64,000 nt of DNA, taken from assembly GCA_009746045.1 (NCBI GenBank), contig RPFO01000165.1:6612036-6676035 (forward strand), given 5' to 3'. How positions within the stretch are numbered: the stretch's first letter is position 1; the number at the start of each line of letters is the position of its first letter. This DNA is from Mesostigma viride. Taxonomy: Eukaryota > Streptophyta > Mesostigmatophyceae > Mesostigmatales > Mesostigmataceae. The translations under genes were made by a program, and so were the position numbers. Under the pieces are notes generated by a model. It searched no databases. It was not told the DNA's origin and worked only from the letters and a program-made list of their open reading frames with translations. Shown piece after piece: positions 1 to 12,560 of the stretch.

Positions 1-213
1 GACTAATGTCGCTTTTTGCATTTGCGTCGAAGAGATGGTTTGCAGGAGTACCTTCTACTTGACAGAGGATAACAGTCCACACTACAGGATAATGGTGCTG
101 AAGGCCATGTTCCATACCTGCCAAATCTTAGGTTCCTTTTGCTGCTGCAGATGCAGCCGACGTTAAAGACACATCCATGTGTTTGAATTCATTATTGCAC
201 TTGCTTTTCCAGG

Positions 214-320
214 AGTTATTCAATGTGCCTATCCAGGATTTATTCTATGTACCTATCCAGGGTTATTCAATGTGCCTATCCAGGGTTATCAATGTGGCTA
301 TCCAAGGCTATTCAATGTGA
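214..320 (+). repeat. Short tandem repeat, about 23-26 bp unit
   Basis: About four imperfect copies of a unit containing TTATTCAATGTGCCTATCCAGG. The repeat lies in T-rich DNA just upstream of a splice-acceptor-like site, so it is probably intronic. Confidence 0.7.
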
Positions 321-408
321 TACCTTTGGCTGCAAAAACTTTTGAAATTTTATGTACTTCATCCTGCCATATCGTCATTTCATCTTGCCCTCACAACCCC
401 CACAACAG

Positions 409-2110
409 GTGGTACCTCCTGGCCCTGACCATCATCGCCAGCATTAGAAAGGGGCGTGGCAGCCTGCAGAAGCATGAGCTGCAGGGCTCCCCAATCCGCC
501 CGGACCCCTTGTCCTCACACCAGCCTAACGGCCAGACCATGTACGATATGAATAACTCGTACCCCAACGCGGGTCTTGCCGCCTCACCAGAGCCCGTGGG
601 GCGGTCCCAGTCCTCCAGCGGCGCAGATACGCCAGCAGACAGCCCCGGCCAGGAGGCGGCGTTCATGCGGCGGGGTCCCCCCTTGGACAAGAGCGGAATG
701 TTTGTGAGGACAAATCGGTCAAGCACCCTGGCAGGGGGGGCAGGGACAACTGGTCATGCAAATTCGAGCTCGGTGCTTCCGTTGCAGGAGCGCGTGGAGT
801 TGAGCTCGCTCGGTTTTGGCAAGGGCCTGTTTGTTCGCACACGCGCCGCGGCACCCCGTGAGGCTGCGGCTGCCTCTACAGAGGAGGACAGGAACAAGGG
901 GGGCGAAAAAGGGGCCCGCTCGGAGGCGTATGGGTACACTGATGATGACTCCCGCCGGGGGAAGCCCTATGGCGATGAAGTGCGAGGATATGACTCGGCC
1001 GACGAAGGGTCCACTCCAGGGGACTTGAAAGCCCAGGAGCAACGACACAAGCAGCGACAGGAGGAGGCAATCAGGTCCTCGCGCTTTGGCCGGCCATCCC
1101 CGCGGTCGCTTGCCAACCTGCTCTTCTCCGATTCGCCCACGGGCTCCCCCACGTGGGCTCGAGAAGAGGGCAAGGGGGCCTCCGCCCGCCTGCCAGGGTT
1201 GTTCTCGGTAGGCTCACCCAAGGCGGGCCCTGCCGACAGGTTTGCCAAGCGGGAGGGGTCGTCGATCGTGACGCCCACGCGGGTGGCCGACGGGGCGCTC
1301 CCCGAGTCCCAGCCAGGGTCCCCTGCGCTCTCGCCCAAGTGGACTGCCGTGTCGCCCAGGAGGCGGGACGTGGATTGGTCCCCCCGGTCAGGGAGTACGT
1401 TCGGACGGGGCAGCGTAGGGGGCGATGTGGAGGGGCAAGAAGGGCAAAGGTGGGCAGGCAAAGGTGGGTTGTTGGCAGGTGGACAATTGGGGCAGGTGGC
1501 GGCTGGAGAGGGAGCGGACGGCGACGTGGATTCCTCGCAGCAGGGCGCGGCGGGGTGGAACTTCGCGCAGGACGTGCGGGGGTCCCTGCGGATGGGCTCC
1601 CAGGGACCCAACGCGTCGTGGAGCACACGCATGGCGGGGACGTCGTCCTCGTCCGGCATTGAGGAGATCTCGATTGCGGACGACAGTTCAAGCAGGGCGG
1701 CGCGCGCGGCCATCGCCGCGCAGAGGCAGGCCATGAAGCAGGGGGGGGCGGAAGATGGCCGGCCTGCGACCGCAGGGGCCCCTGGCGGCGGGGGAGGGTT
1801 GGACGAGGACGGTTTCGGGATCGCCAGCTATACGCTTCCGTACGGGAGGAGCAACAAGGCAGCCCTGGGCGGCTTGGGTGGTGATGATGAGGACGAGGCG
1901 ATGCCGCAGCAGCTGGGGGCAAAACCTGCGTGGCAGATGCCAGCGGCTAGTACGCCGGTGGGCCCAGGCGCACAAGTGGTGGCAGGCAGCGGGTCAGGTG
2001 AGCCAGCGGCGACCTCCAGTGCTCCCGCGGTGGCACATGGCAAGGTTGCGCGCAAGGAGGCACCGCCAGTGGAAAAGAAGAAGAAACCGAGGCAGCCACT
2101 TTGGAAGTAG
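409..2110 (+). CDS. Probable last exon of a host gene, low-complexity protein of unknown function
   Basis: The reading frame is open to the TAG at 2108-2110. Upstream DNA is T-rich and ends in a pyrimidine-rich CCCCCACAACAG acceptor at 407-408, so I place the exon start at 409 with a split codon. The exon opens with a short hydrophobic stretch (WYLLALTIIASI), possibly the end of a membrane helix from an earlier exon. About 550 residues follow that are rich in Ser, Gly, Pro and Ala with scattered basic and acidic patches, including repeated SP, RSP and FVRT motifs. The tail is strongly basic (EKKKKPRQPLWK). No domain family is recognised. Long disordered tails of this kind are common in algal proteins. 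The upstream exons lie outside the window. It is the best candidate for a living host gene here, but expression is unproven. Confidence 0.55.
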
Positions 2111-2140
2111 TGCAAGCTAGGCCTTGTGAGTTTGCTCCCG

Positions 2141-2480
2141 GCAGATTAATTAATTAATTAATTAGGAACATAACTCCGTTGGGGGTATATGTAGCACATA
2201 GCCCTGAGAAGGGGCATATGAGCCTATAATACATTCTAAGCTACTTCCTGCAAGGGTGGGAATGTAAACAACACTTGCTCTAGGTGCACCAGGGCACCCG
2301 CACCCTCATGGTCTATCACGCTATGCCCGGGTAAGGGGGGAGCATGCCTGTGAGGGGGAAGATCATCATGGCTATACAAGAGCTATGGCATGGCTTCTCA
2401 GCAGAGAGTGACTCCCTGCATGGGCACAACATTACCAAATAAGGCTAGGCCTCAGCTGGTATAGTGCCGTCCCGGCAGAT
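2141..2480 (-). repeat. Isolated LINE 3' end (minus orientation)
   Basis: The block begins with a (TTAA)n tail at 2141-2162. Read on the minus strand it matches the 7190-7660 block: shared landmarks are the CAGCAGAGAGTG stretch, the CCCTGAGA block and a final GTTGGGAG-type end. No coding region is attached. It is most simply a 5'-truncated LINE copy. Confidence 0.55.
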
Positions 2481-2889
2481 CTGCTGTATAAATTTATGTA
2501 ACATAATTAATCAATTAGTTATTACAAATATGAAAAAATAGGTGGGGATTTTCATTTCCAAAATGCCTACGGAGCATCGTTTTATATCAAACTATAACAA
2601 TCGACATGCCCTCCATCAAGATACTGGAGCTCGTGTTTTATGGGTCGCACGCCTCGCTCCTTGCCCTGTGCCTGCGCATCCATGGCCATGATCGCTTTCG
2701 CAATGGAGTTGACAGCTAGCCGGTTCTCCCACCGCGGCCTTGACCACAGCTGCCCGGCTGATCTCGCCCTCGCCTTCAGGTCGCCGCTCTCTTTTCCATC
2801 CTCAAGCGCTCTGCCGATGACCTCCGGGACCCCTCCCTCATGACCAAATCCACCTTCGCTCCTCCACGTACCTTCAGGAAGCCATCGCG

Positions 2890-3510
2890 CAGCACGTGAC
2901 TCCCCTCGCTGCAGATGTGGCAGCTGGGGGCCGCACGCTGGCCGCCGAGCTCCCCGCCATCTCCACTGCCACCTCCACCCTCCTCGCCTCCACAGCTCCA
3001 CCTCCACCACCGCCTCCACCGACGCCATCACCGCCCAGCTCCGTGACATCGACAAGCGCCTCCATGATTATTAACGCCATCGCCATCGACAGCCTGCAAA
3101 ACACCGTTGGCCTCACCGCTCAGGCGGTGAAGGAGCATTGCCGCCCATGCAGCCAGCACCCGCTGGCCCTGTCGACGTACGATGCTCCTCCCACCCAAAC
3201 CTGGGCCGACATGCTGAAGTGCTTAGGTTGCTCAACACACCACCTCCACCACCTCCGCCGTCGCAGCACAGTTAAAGCAGCAGACGCTCGACCTCCGCGA
3301 GGAGGCAGAGCTCGACAAGCGCAGCCTTAACGTCATCGTCAAGAACTTGGACCTGGTGGAAGGTGAGAACTCCGTGACTTGCTTGCACAGGCGTTTGAGA
3401 AAGGAATCCTTGGTCGCATGGGCCTCAATGGTGAGATGAAGCTGGAGGCCCTCCGCCTTCCCCGCTCGCGTGGTAAGGCGGGGGCTGTCGCGTTTGCGTG
3501 CCATATCATC
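2890..3510 (+). pseudogene. LINE ORF1 protein, N-terminal fragment
   Basis: An Ala/Thr/Pro-rich stretch (2896-3200) is followed by a charged coiled-coil-like segment and the start of an RRM-like fold. Around 3260-3385 the frame reads LKQQTLDLREEAELDKRSLN then VIVKNLDLVEGEN, which has the character of the RNA-binding ORF1 protein of L1-type LINEs. The strand of the fold continues to about GKAGAVAFACH (near 3500), then the similarity stops. The matching C-terminal piece reappears at 6931. Frameshifts separate the parts, so this is a dead copy. The start is not defined. Confidence 0.5.
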
Positions 3511-3580
3511 CTGGACTGGTCATTACCGCTACTTGGAATGCATCCACTATCAGCAGTAATCATGTGTGTGATATGCCACC

Positions 3581-5866
3581 TTAAGGGGACGCGGCGCGCC
3601 GAATTTTTTCCGCGCCAAAAAATTCGCGGTACCAGCCGTACCGTGAAAAGTGGGTGCACGGTGCGCGCACCCCTTGCGGAAGTGGCCATGGCGACTGCGT
3701 TTAGTAGGCGAAACTAGCAATGTAAGGCTAGAGAAATGCCAAAAAAATGCTCGAATGTCGAATACGATGATTTAATGATGTTGGTTTGTGGCGGCAAGTA
3801 GCTGATTTACAATATCGCTGCTTTATTTTTCTGCCATGCATGGGGGGTAAACTGCATTTTTTTGTCGCGCGGAATAAAATAGAATTCGTGATAGCGGCAG
3901 TAAATTCGCAGTTTTGGGGGGCTTTTTGACCGCGAAGGATGAATTCGTATCGGTAGCATTGACTTCCAAACCGAACTGGTGCTTTTGGCTACATTTTCAG
4001 CCGTTCTCGGTAAGTAATTCTTCAGGCCTCCGCAGTGCATGTCGGAACCTTCCATGGAAGAACGGCCGTTGTTGCGCGCCTGGGCGAGGGATCTGCGAGG
4101 GCAATGTAGAGATTTGCCGCGAATGTTCTGTGCTATCAGCTCTTTCTTCTATTAGCTCATCCTTCGAAGTTTTTTTCGTTCTTTTTGGGCAGTTTCCGCC
4201 AGCTATAGCTCGCCGTTGCTTGCCGTGGTGTTGTCGAATACCTGGCATGCAGCTTTAGATTGTTTTCGTTGATGTCGTGGTCAAGTCCGCTTCAGTCGAA
4301 GCCTATTGCTTCTCGGGAAGGTATTTCATGAAACGTGTTCTGGCAAGGATGTTGTGCGTATGGAAGCTTCTAGCTGTGTGAGACTGACGCACCCTCTCTT
4401 CGCAGCGGCATCACAGCGCTCATGCGCTGGAGGCCCGCCAATGGTTTCTTTCCATTTTATATCGTGCAGGGGAGGAAGTGTTTTGTTGACGATCATGTTG
4501 GAGATATTGCATTTGTGTGACTGCATGTAGATAGCTGCCACCATTGGTTTATTTGAGCTTTCCCTTGATATGATGATGTGAAGAGACTGCAATGTGCTGA
4601 GCCAACCATGGTTGACATGGTTGACTGCATGCAAGCTTTGAATGCCATGATCTCCTTGGTTCCTTGCCCTCCATCGTTCCAGTTTGTTGCCCATCTCAGG
4701 TAGGGCAGTTAAGGAGTCGCTGCAGTGTTGATTAGCTTGGTTGGCATAAACCTTACCACTCTAACCTGGGAGAAACATAGAAAATGCTGATTAGGCATTT
4801 TAGTGCCATCATCATTATTATTGCTATTCACATGCTTATAAGTCTGGCCATGCTCGAGGGACGGTGAAGGGGTATGAGGTGTGTGGCCACCCATTTGTAT
4901 TTCATAACATATTAAGCATGTATTTGATGCATGTTGGATGGCATGCAAAGTGTAATTGTGTTTACTTGGTTACTGAGTGGTCCTTAGCGCCTTGTCAGGT
5001 GGTCGTCTAGGAAACCCATCAGTGCGTGCCACAGTGACCCCCGACCTTGAGCATGTGTCGTCATCAGTGAGCAAGAGTTAGAGGTGCTTTTGGTCATAGA
5101 TTTGCTGAGTTCTTGGCATGAAGTTTACAAGGTAACCTTGGGTTGAGTATAGTGTATGCTCTCTTGGCATGTATGCCTAGCGATCGTGTTGCTATGCTTG
5201 CGCTGGCAAGGTTGGCCATGCCGAGGGCAGGTGAGGGCAGATGAGGTGCCTAGGCGTTTGCTTATGTTTTGTGATCGAGTAGGGCATGCTTTCAGGCTTT
5301 TTGGATGGAAAACATCATGCCTAAGTGGCCTTGTACAAAGAAAAACCTTCTTTAGCGGTCGTGCGAGTGGCATCTGCCAAATGCAATAACTTGAGCTAGG
5401 GTTGTCCGATTGACCTCAAACTTGGACCGTGGCTTGGAACGCCCGTGCCGAAATTAAATAGTGCTTTTTGGCTTGATCTAACAAGTTTATGAATTGTTTT
5501 ATTTTTTTAAGTGAAAAAAATCGCGTTTTTGGCGCCACGGGCTATTTTTTGAACGGCGGTGTCCATATGCCCCATGTAAGTTGCTGTTTGCGATGTCCCA
5601 GGACGTTACTACGTGGCTTGTGCTTTTTGGGTCAAACTGTTTTGTGGATTGGCTGGGGCATAACCAGCCCTAGTTAGCGTCTTTTGCTATTTATAGTAGC
5701 GCATTATTGGCGTATATATGGGGGTAGTACCCCCAAGAAGTGCATGGACAACTCACTAGAGATGGTATTTAGTGCCCCCAATCATAACTTAGCATTGTGC
5801 AAATGAATTTCAAGTGATGTTAGCATATGTCAATTTTAAGGGTTTTGAGGTGCCACATCCTCTTAA
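3581..5866. mobile_element. Possible DNA transposon with imperfect terminal inverted repeats at TTAA
   Basis: The left end reads TTAAGGGGACGCGGCGCGCC. The right end, read on the other strand, starts TTAAGAGGATGTGGCACC. Fourteen of the first 20 positions agree. Four of the six differences are transitions, each falling at a CpG in the left end. Both ends coincide with TTAA, the target of piggyBac-type elements. I see no transposase inside: the interior is T-rich with only short weak frames. A non-autonomous relic is one reading. Chance similarity of decayed DNA is the other. Confidence 0.3.
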
Positions 5867-6930
5867 CATGAGAATGTAAGGTGCGGTCCTTTACGGCACC
5901 GCCACTTTCATGACAGGCAATCCGGCCCAATCAGCCGATTCTTGAGACAATGCTTTATCATCAAAGCAACCAAAAGACCTTTCAATTCCAATGAGATACA
6001 TGGCGCATTACAAAGACTGTCGAGTTGTAATGTTGTAGTTATAAGAGCAGCTGTGAGGCCCCTTGGGTGACGCCACTGCAGGCCCCTTGTGGCGGCAGTG
6101 CGCGTGTGTTCCCGACCAGTACTGTTCCTACTGGCATGCATGCCAACGATGACCAGGGTTGCCCGAAGGCCCTGTCCCTTGTCTCGTTCTCAGTCTTACA
6201 CACATTCTTAACAAAACCAATACATTGTCATATCCGTCAGTCCATCCTCATGGCAACTGACTGCATGCAACCACTCGCGGGGGCTGCTCCGGGCTGCTCG
6301 AACTATTTCACCCCATGAAGACAACAAACCAGTTGTGAGGGAGAGAGAGAAACGGACGAACAACGACCACCATGGTTCGTTGCTCATCCTTCTATACTGC
6401 TCAAAGCTCAAGCCTGGCGGCTGGCGCCACTAGCGCCACTCTAGACATCAGCCAATCATAACATTGTCTAATTTCCGACAAGCTAAACTTTAAGCTTTAT
6501 CTGTCAAGCGAACACAAATATACAACTTAGGGCAAATCTATCGGCCATGCCAGGCACCGCCTGGGGCTTCCTTGCATTTGTGTCTGGTGTCCCACGTTGA
6601 CATCCTGAAATTGCACAGCTGCTCAGTGTCTCGCCAGCTTGCTGTGTACCAGCATTCGGCAAACTGCCCTTGTGACGAATGTCAGTGAAATTCAGGTCCG
6701 CCCAAAAATTCCGTCAGCAAATTCAGCGGACTTGGCGCGAAAGTACAACTGAGATCCGCGGCGTCAGTACCGGGCCGCGGTATAGCAACCCGCACAAGGC
6801 TGCGGACGTCAGAATTACGCTAAAATCTGGTAGCTACTCGTACCATGGTAGCTAAAATCTGAATTGCGGACGTGATAAATCACGGACGCGACAGGGCGCC
6901 TCCGCTTCTGCTCACCTTTGAGAACCGGCG
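5867..6930. other. No gene seen
   Basis: Only short frames without recognisable motifs. It forms the right part of the 3.4 kb that separates the two halves of a LINE ORF1. Confidence 0.5.
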
Positions 6931-7080
6931 GACAAGATTTCTTTCCTCAGACGCCGCAAGCAGCTCGAGAGGACTGACTACACCTTGGACGACGACTTGA
7001 CCCTCGCGCAGCAACAATTAATAACCGGGCGACGGGAGCTATGGAAGCCGACCTACCTCCAGCTCGATCCGGCAGTCTGA
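6931..7080 (+). pseudogene. LINE ORF1 protein, C-terminal fragment
   Basis: A 49-residue open stretch to the TGA at 7078-7080 contains RRRKQLERTDYTLDDDLTLA followed by QQQLITGRRELW. This pattern (a short basic helix, DxDLT, then a charged helix ending in ELW) is typical of the C-terminal domain of L1-type ORF1 proteins. It is in the same orientation as the N-terminal fragment at 2890-3510 and would complete it, so the two are probably one copy split by later insertion. Confidence 0.5.
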
Positions 7081-7189
7081 CCTCGGCGGGGAAGCCGGTG
7101 TACTGGAAGGGGGCGGCCATCTACATGTACATCGGCCACAAGCCCTGGCAAGCAACCCCGGCCTGCTCACTACCCAATGATGCAGCACC

Positions 7190-7660
7190 TCCAGCCATCC
7201 CAGCTTAGGGGACTATAGCAGTAGTAGTGTAGAATAGTAAGGCCTACCAACGTGGCCTTGTACATGTACGCCTATTATGGGCCCCATACCAGATGATGAA
7301 TTAGCGCTATTTAGCCATGTACATGTGTGCCTATGATGAGCCCCACACCAGATGATATGCCCAGCAATTTAGTCACGCTGTCAGCCCATGCAGAGAGTTG
7401 AGCACTCTCTGCTGAGATGCCATGCACCCTAGCCATTGCCTAGCCATAATAATCTTCCACTCCATGCCAGGCCTTTTAGGTATGATACATCATGGTGGTG
7501 CATGCAGGTGCACTGCCGGTGTGCACCCAGAGAGAGTAGGTGGCGGTTTACATCCCCCCCCCTGCAGGTAACTTGTAGCTCAGAATGTATAAGTAGAAAC
7601 CATATGCCCCCTAGCTCTCAGGGCTATGACAGTGTTACATAAGCTCCCAACGAAGTTATT
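7190..7660 (+). repeat. LINE 3' untranslated end (plus orientation)
   Basis: Homologous, in opposite orientation, to 2141-2480. It ends GCTCCCAACGAAGTTATTG followed by an AAATT-type tail. The tail abuts the tail of the minus-strand LINE that begins at 7655, so two elements meet tail to tail. Confidence 0.5.
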
Positions 7661-7814
7661 GAAATTAAATTAAATTATAACATGTCTCCGTTGGGAGAGC
7701 ATGTAGCACATATTATTCCTTGCTGGATGGATATGGAGGTGGGCGGAGCCGCGTGGTCGAACGAACCTAACTCTAAGTTATCTAGTCTAGAAAAATCATA
7801 ACTGCACTATTCAG

Positions 7815-10800
7815 CACTGAAACGCCCTTTCCGCTTGGGGGGAGGGGGCTTGCCCACAGGGGCTGGCATGTGAGCCTGGACAATCTTCTGCCACCGCTTC
7901 TTGTTCTGCATGGCAGTCCAAAGAAGAGAGAGGGAGTGAATGGAGTGCTCAAACTGAGCTGGGACCACTAGGTCGGCCAGCAACATCTGGCTGGATGTAG
8001 TTCATGGCAGGCTTACCTAGCTTTCTAGGAATGTCCTTGGGGCTAGGCCAGGTCAGGATGTGCCGCCCTGGTTGGCCAAGCCGCTGGGGGCCGGCCAGAC
8101 CAAGGGCGGTGTCGACCTGACTGGTGCGAGCAAGATGTCCTACAAATGCTATCCTACGCTGCCAGCCTGCCTAATCTCGTCCGAAATGCGAGGCATACCC
8201 TGATACAAAGACTCTATAATGACCTATGCTTGGAAAACCCTACATTCAGGACCTGTCGGAGCATCCTGTAAACCGTGCCGTCAAGCTTAGCCGCCAGTGT
8301 GTCCGTGAGTGTCCATGCCTCGGCGCCATACGTAAGCACCGTGAGGACGAGGACCTTGAAGAGCATGCGCTTACAGTGCTCGCCCAGGCCCTTCGAGCGC
8401 CAGTAGCTAGGTGTTGAGCGAACGGAGCCGGGCCCAGGCCAGGCCGATGCGGATGTCCACATCGTCGGCGGTGTCGGGGAGCATGCTCCCTATATAACAG
8501 TTTGAAGCGATATCACCGAACCGGACCTCCGTCCCGTCGAGCAGGCGCGGCAGCGGCGGGCGACTGGAGGCCCCAATCACCATCGCCTCAGTTTTGACAC
8601 TAATCTCCAGCCCCACCGCCCTCGCCTCCAAGCCCAGAAAGTCCAGCCAGGTCTGAATGTGCTCGGGGCGCGCGATGAGGGTGGTGTCATCCGCATAAAT
8701 CAGGTCGGCCAGGTGGTAGCCAGTGCCACCCCCGCCGTGCTCGCGCTCGTTAAGAATGTCCAAGCCGGGCTCGAACCCCTTAAGAGCCGTAAAGCGCGCA
8801 CGTGCCCGGCGCATGACGTGATCGATCCACGACAATAATGAACAGATATGGGGACAGCACACAACCTTGCCACACCCCGTGGTGAAGGGGGAATGGTGGG
8901 GTGGTGCCTTCCGCAGTCCGCACTACTGCCTGCATGTGCCGAGCCCTCATACAAGCGATGAATGGCAGGAATAAACGCTGGTGGTACCCGATCCAGAGCA
9001 GTAGGATGGCCAAAAGAGCCTCCCAGAGGACCGTGTCAAAGGCCTTGATATAGTCGACAAAAATGAAGACCAGCGGCAAACCATCAGGGCAAAGGCGACG
9101 CACCTCCTCCATCACTGAACCGGGGCGCGACAAATACAGCTATGACAGTGTTACGACCGCGACGGAAACCCATCTGAGACTCACCCAGGTGTGGGTCCAG
9201 CGCGGCGCGGAGTCTGCCTCTGGCTGTGCAGCATCATACGCATGAAGACCTTCAGCGCGGCGCTCTGGAGGCAGACACCCCGATAGTTACCGGGGTCAGC
9301 AGCAGAGCCCTTCTTGAACAGCATGACTCGGATGGCCGTCTGCCACTCAGCAGGCGGAGGCTCATCAGAGAGCAGGACACGGTTGCAGAACGCCAGCAGA
9401 AGATCCCTCACCGCTGGGGCAGGGGTCTTCAGTCAGCAGCTCAGCAGAAAGGTGGTCGGCACCGACCGCCGCGTCGTACCGCAGGCGAGTAAGGGCGCCG
9501 TCCAATTCCTTCAAAGTGAAGGGGTGGACGACGCCGTTGGTGGCAAGGCAGCCCTCCTGCAATTAAGGCGGGACTTGGTAGTCCGCGGCCGAGGAGGGGG
9601 ACGCAGGCGGCGGGCCGGGATCCGGCAACACCGAGACCCGGGCGGCCGTCTCGGGGTGAAGCAGCGGGGGGGGGGCGCGAGCCCCACCTGTCAAGGAAAC
9701 ATTCTGGGCCAACCAACGGTCAAGGCTGACCCGGGCGCCGTCACGTCCCCCGTGTGCTCCACCGGGGTGCGCTGCCGCCGGCCGCCGAGCCGGTCGAGGT
9801 GGTACCACATGTCCTTGCCCTGGTTGCGAGCTTGGCAGGCCTTGGCATCTGCGACGCACTGGGCCGCCTCTGCGTCCTGAGCAAGTGGCAGTGTAGGCCT
9901 CCACAAGGGCGGTCTTGAGCACCGGTTTCAGCAGCGGGTCCCGGTTACGCTTGAGGCGGTGCCGGGCGGCCAGGACCTTGGGGTCCTGGCGGTAGAGCGA
10001 GTCGGGGCGGCGGCGGGGCATGACCGGCAGGTGCCGGGCCGCCAGCAACGGGGCGCGGGCCGCAAAGCCCGCAAAAATGGCGGCGTTGGGGGCCGGCACC
10101 TTGAGCCAGCGCGTCGACGTCTGCCTGGGCGTCCAGGGCCGCCAGGTATACTCCCGTTGGCTCCGGTTCCGCTTGCGCTCGGCGTCCGTCCAGTCCTCAG
10201 GATCCCCCCGGACCGGGTGTAGAGCAGACCAGTCAGGGCGGGCCACTGGGGCGCGGCGCTCGGGGACATGGAACCGGAGCCGAATGGTCGCGCGCACCAA
10301 CCGGTGGTCAGTGCACACCGTGGGCGTGTCGAATACTCGGGTGTCCAGAACCGAAGTACACCGGGACTGCCGTACCACCACGTAGTCCAGACAGGCCTGA
10401 CGGTCGTTAGGGCCCCGAAAAGTCACGACCAAGTCCTGTGAGGGACGTTGGAAGTGGCAGTTGACAGCACTGACCATCCCGCTAATAATCCCGCAAACAG
10501 GCAGAAAACAGGGGAGTGTTGTCGTTCATTAGCAGCCGTGCTGGCAGGCGCAAAGCGACTGCCAGCAGTGCCCACGGGGAGCGTGGCGTTGGCATCGAGC
10601 AGCATAACCAAGAATCTAGTGGCGGGCCGGGGTCGGCCCCCTCAAGGCTACGCAAGTCCTCGAAGAACTTCTGGCGTTCCAACTCAGGTAGACCACTATG
10701 GGGTGCGTAACCCACCCCAACCGTGAGGTGGTGTTTAATTAGACCGCCCCTCAACTGAGGTGAAATGTGCCACCATAAGGCGTGGGGTTAGAAACAGTCT

Positions 10801-11187
10801 GTAGCGTGCTGAGGCTGGCAGCTGCCAGCGGCGAACACAAAAGGCCAACACCACCTTGGCCTGGCGTCCCACTGCCAGCGAAGTAAAAACGCCAAACGCC
10901 TGCCAGGCGATCAGTGCTCACCGTGCTGAAATGGCACTGTGCGACGATGCTCCTGCACGCCTAGAATAGACACACGATGTGAAATGCAAAAGGCAACGAG
11001 CTCCGGCCACCCGGTAGCTATGGTCGCTATCTGCTAGCAATGTGCGTACGTTGAAAGTTGCGAGGGCCAAGGATGCCTGCTGGCCCAACAGGGGAGAACG
11101 ACGATGGGAGATGGGGGTGGATGCAGCGGAAGGTGGGGGTGGGGATGGAACAGAGGGGAGGGAGGGGGATGGAATATTGCTTTTCAT
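7815..11187 (-). pseudogene. LINE-1 ORF2: AP endonuclease plus reverse transcriptase
   Basis: ORF2 nicks the target and copies the element RNA there. The endonuclease starts near 11090 with LATFNVRTL and continues through an LLDANATLP segment (10611-10423). It ends with LDYVVVRQ...DTPTVCTDHRLVRATI (about 10400-10250), the DHRLV block being the usual catalytic His end. The reverse transcriptase follows: RYDAAVGADHLSAELL (9562-9365), LFKKGSAADPGNYRGVCLQS (9411-9181), motif A FVDYIKAFDTV and motif B GVWQGCVLSPYLFII (9133-8780), and motif C IYADDT (8862-8407). The TYGAEAWTLT region is at 8462-8214. The C terminus reads KKRWQKIVQAHMPAPVGK and stops near 7815. At least six frame changes interrupt it. 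The linker between endonuclease and reverse transcriptase is rich in Arg and Pro. Confidence 0.8.
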
Positions 11188-11406
11188 CGCATGGAGCTTG
11201 TCCTGCAGGCGAAGGATGCGAGCCTGCCGCGGCTGCTCTGGGTATTCGGGGATGAGTGCGCAACGCAGAGGCGTAGAAAATCTAGCATGCGTTGTGTGTT
11301 CCTATTAAATCTTACTGCTGAGAGCTGTCCGGGCCCAAGATACCGGCACCACCATGTGTCTCTGTCGACTACTAGGCCGATGCATGGTACCTAGTGGAAC
11401 GGGGGA

Positions 11407-12560
11407 CTATTTAGAGGCTGTCCCCGTTCGAAGCCTGTTAGCCGCGAGCCGGACTCCAGGCGCATCTGCACACGCTTCCCCCCCGGTACGTACCCCTTCC
11501 TCTTCTCCACGACCTTCTCGTGATTCCAAAGCTTGCTCCTTGCTGCCAGATGTGCAGGGGTATACATAGTCCTCGTCCATGCTGATGAGGGTGTCCTTGA
11601 GCAGGTGACGGGCGCCCATGACCCGTTTCTGGTCGTTCACGGTGGCCACGGTGACCAGAACCAAGCCAGCTGGGCCTGGCAGGCGAATGGCCCTGTCAAT
11701 GGTCACGTGATGGCGCAGCTGCAGCACCCCCAAGAGCGCGGGGCCCCGCAAGGCCTCGGTAAGTGCTTTTGCGGTGTCATGCTTGCCTTTCTCAAAATTC
11801 TTGAGAATGATATTGCATTGTCTGAGCTGATCGAGCCACATTCTGTGACGCGACTGCAATGGCAGCCGTCTTAGCCGCCTGGGCGACTATGGCATCCAAG
11901 TTCTTGCCTGCCACGTCCGCGAACGTGACCCGCTTTGGAGGCGGGAGGTCGCCATGGCCGCCTTTAATTCCAGCAAGGTGGCTTGGGTTGCAGCAGAGGC
12001 AGCAGCCATAGACTTGAGCTCACCTTGCACAGAGGTGAGCGACTGCTGCATGCCACGCAGCAGCGCAGTGGGGTCGGCTGCGCCGGCAGGGGTGTTGGTG
12101 TCGGCTGCGGCGTCGGATGCGTCAGAAATGGTCGCCAGCGGGTTGCAGAGTTCAGGGCAGCATGTTAAGAGGCAGGAGGTGCGTTGCAGGTCGTCGTCCC
12201 ATCGCAGCCACTCCGCGGGGCCGTCAGAAGCAGCCGCGCCGGTGTTGGGATTGCGGATGATGTCGTCGGCGCCGTGTCGGAAATTTTGAGGATTTGTTGC
12301 ACGTCGGCGAGCGGCATGGTGAAAAATGCTACAAGGTCGGCCGGTTGCAGGCAGGTTCCGAGGCTTGTATAGAACGGACAAGGCGGTGAAGGCGGTGGGG
12401 TGGCAGGCGCGGTGTTAGCCTCGGCGTCCATGGAAGTGGCTTCCGTGGTGCGAGGTTTCTTGTGAGCGGCGGTAGCAGTGTCGGCGGAATGGCTGGCGTC
12501 CTCAAGAAGGTCGTCGATGGCGCGGTTTTCCTGGGCGGCAGGTGTTGTTTGGGCCTCCAT
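11407..12560 (-). pseudogene. LINE-1 ORF1: RNA-binding protein
   Basis: The start at 12560 reads MEAQTTPAAQENRAIDDLL. An Ala/Thr/Pro-rich N terminus is followed, after a frame change, by a heptad-like coiled coil (LLRGMQQSLTSVQGELKSM and on to LLELKAAM, about 12170-11930). After another frame change comes an RRM-like segment, QCNIILKNFEKGKHDTAKAL (near 11830), ending with ARHLLKDTLISMDEDY. This trimerising coiled coil plus RRM plus C-terminal domain is the L1 ORF1p layout. ORF1p binds the element RNA as a trimer and chaperones it. ORF2 follows on the same strand. Confidence 0.6.
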
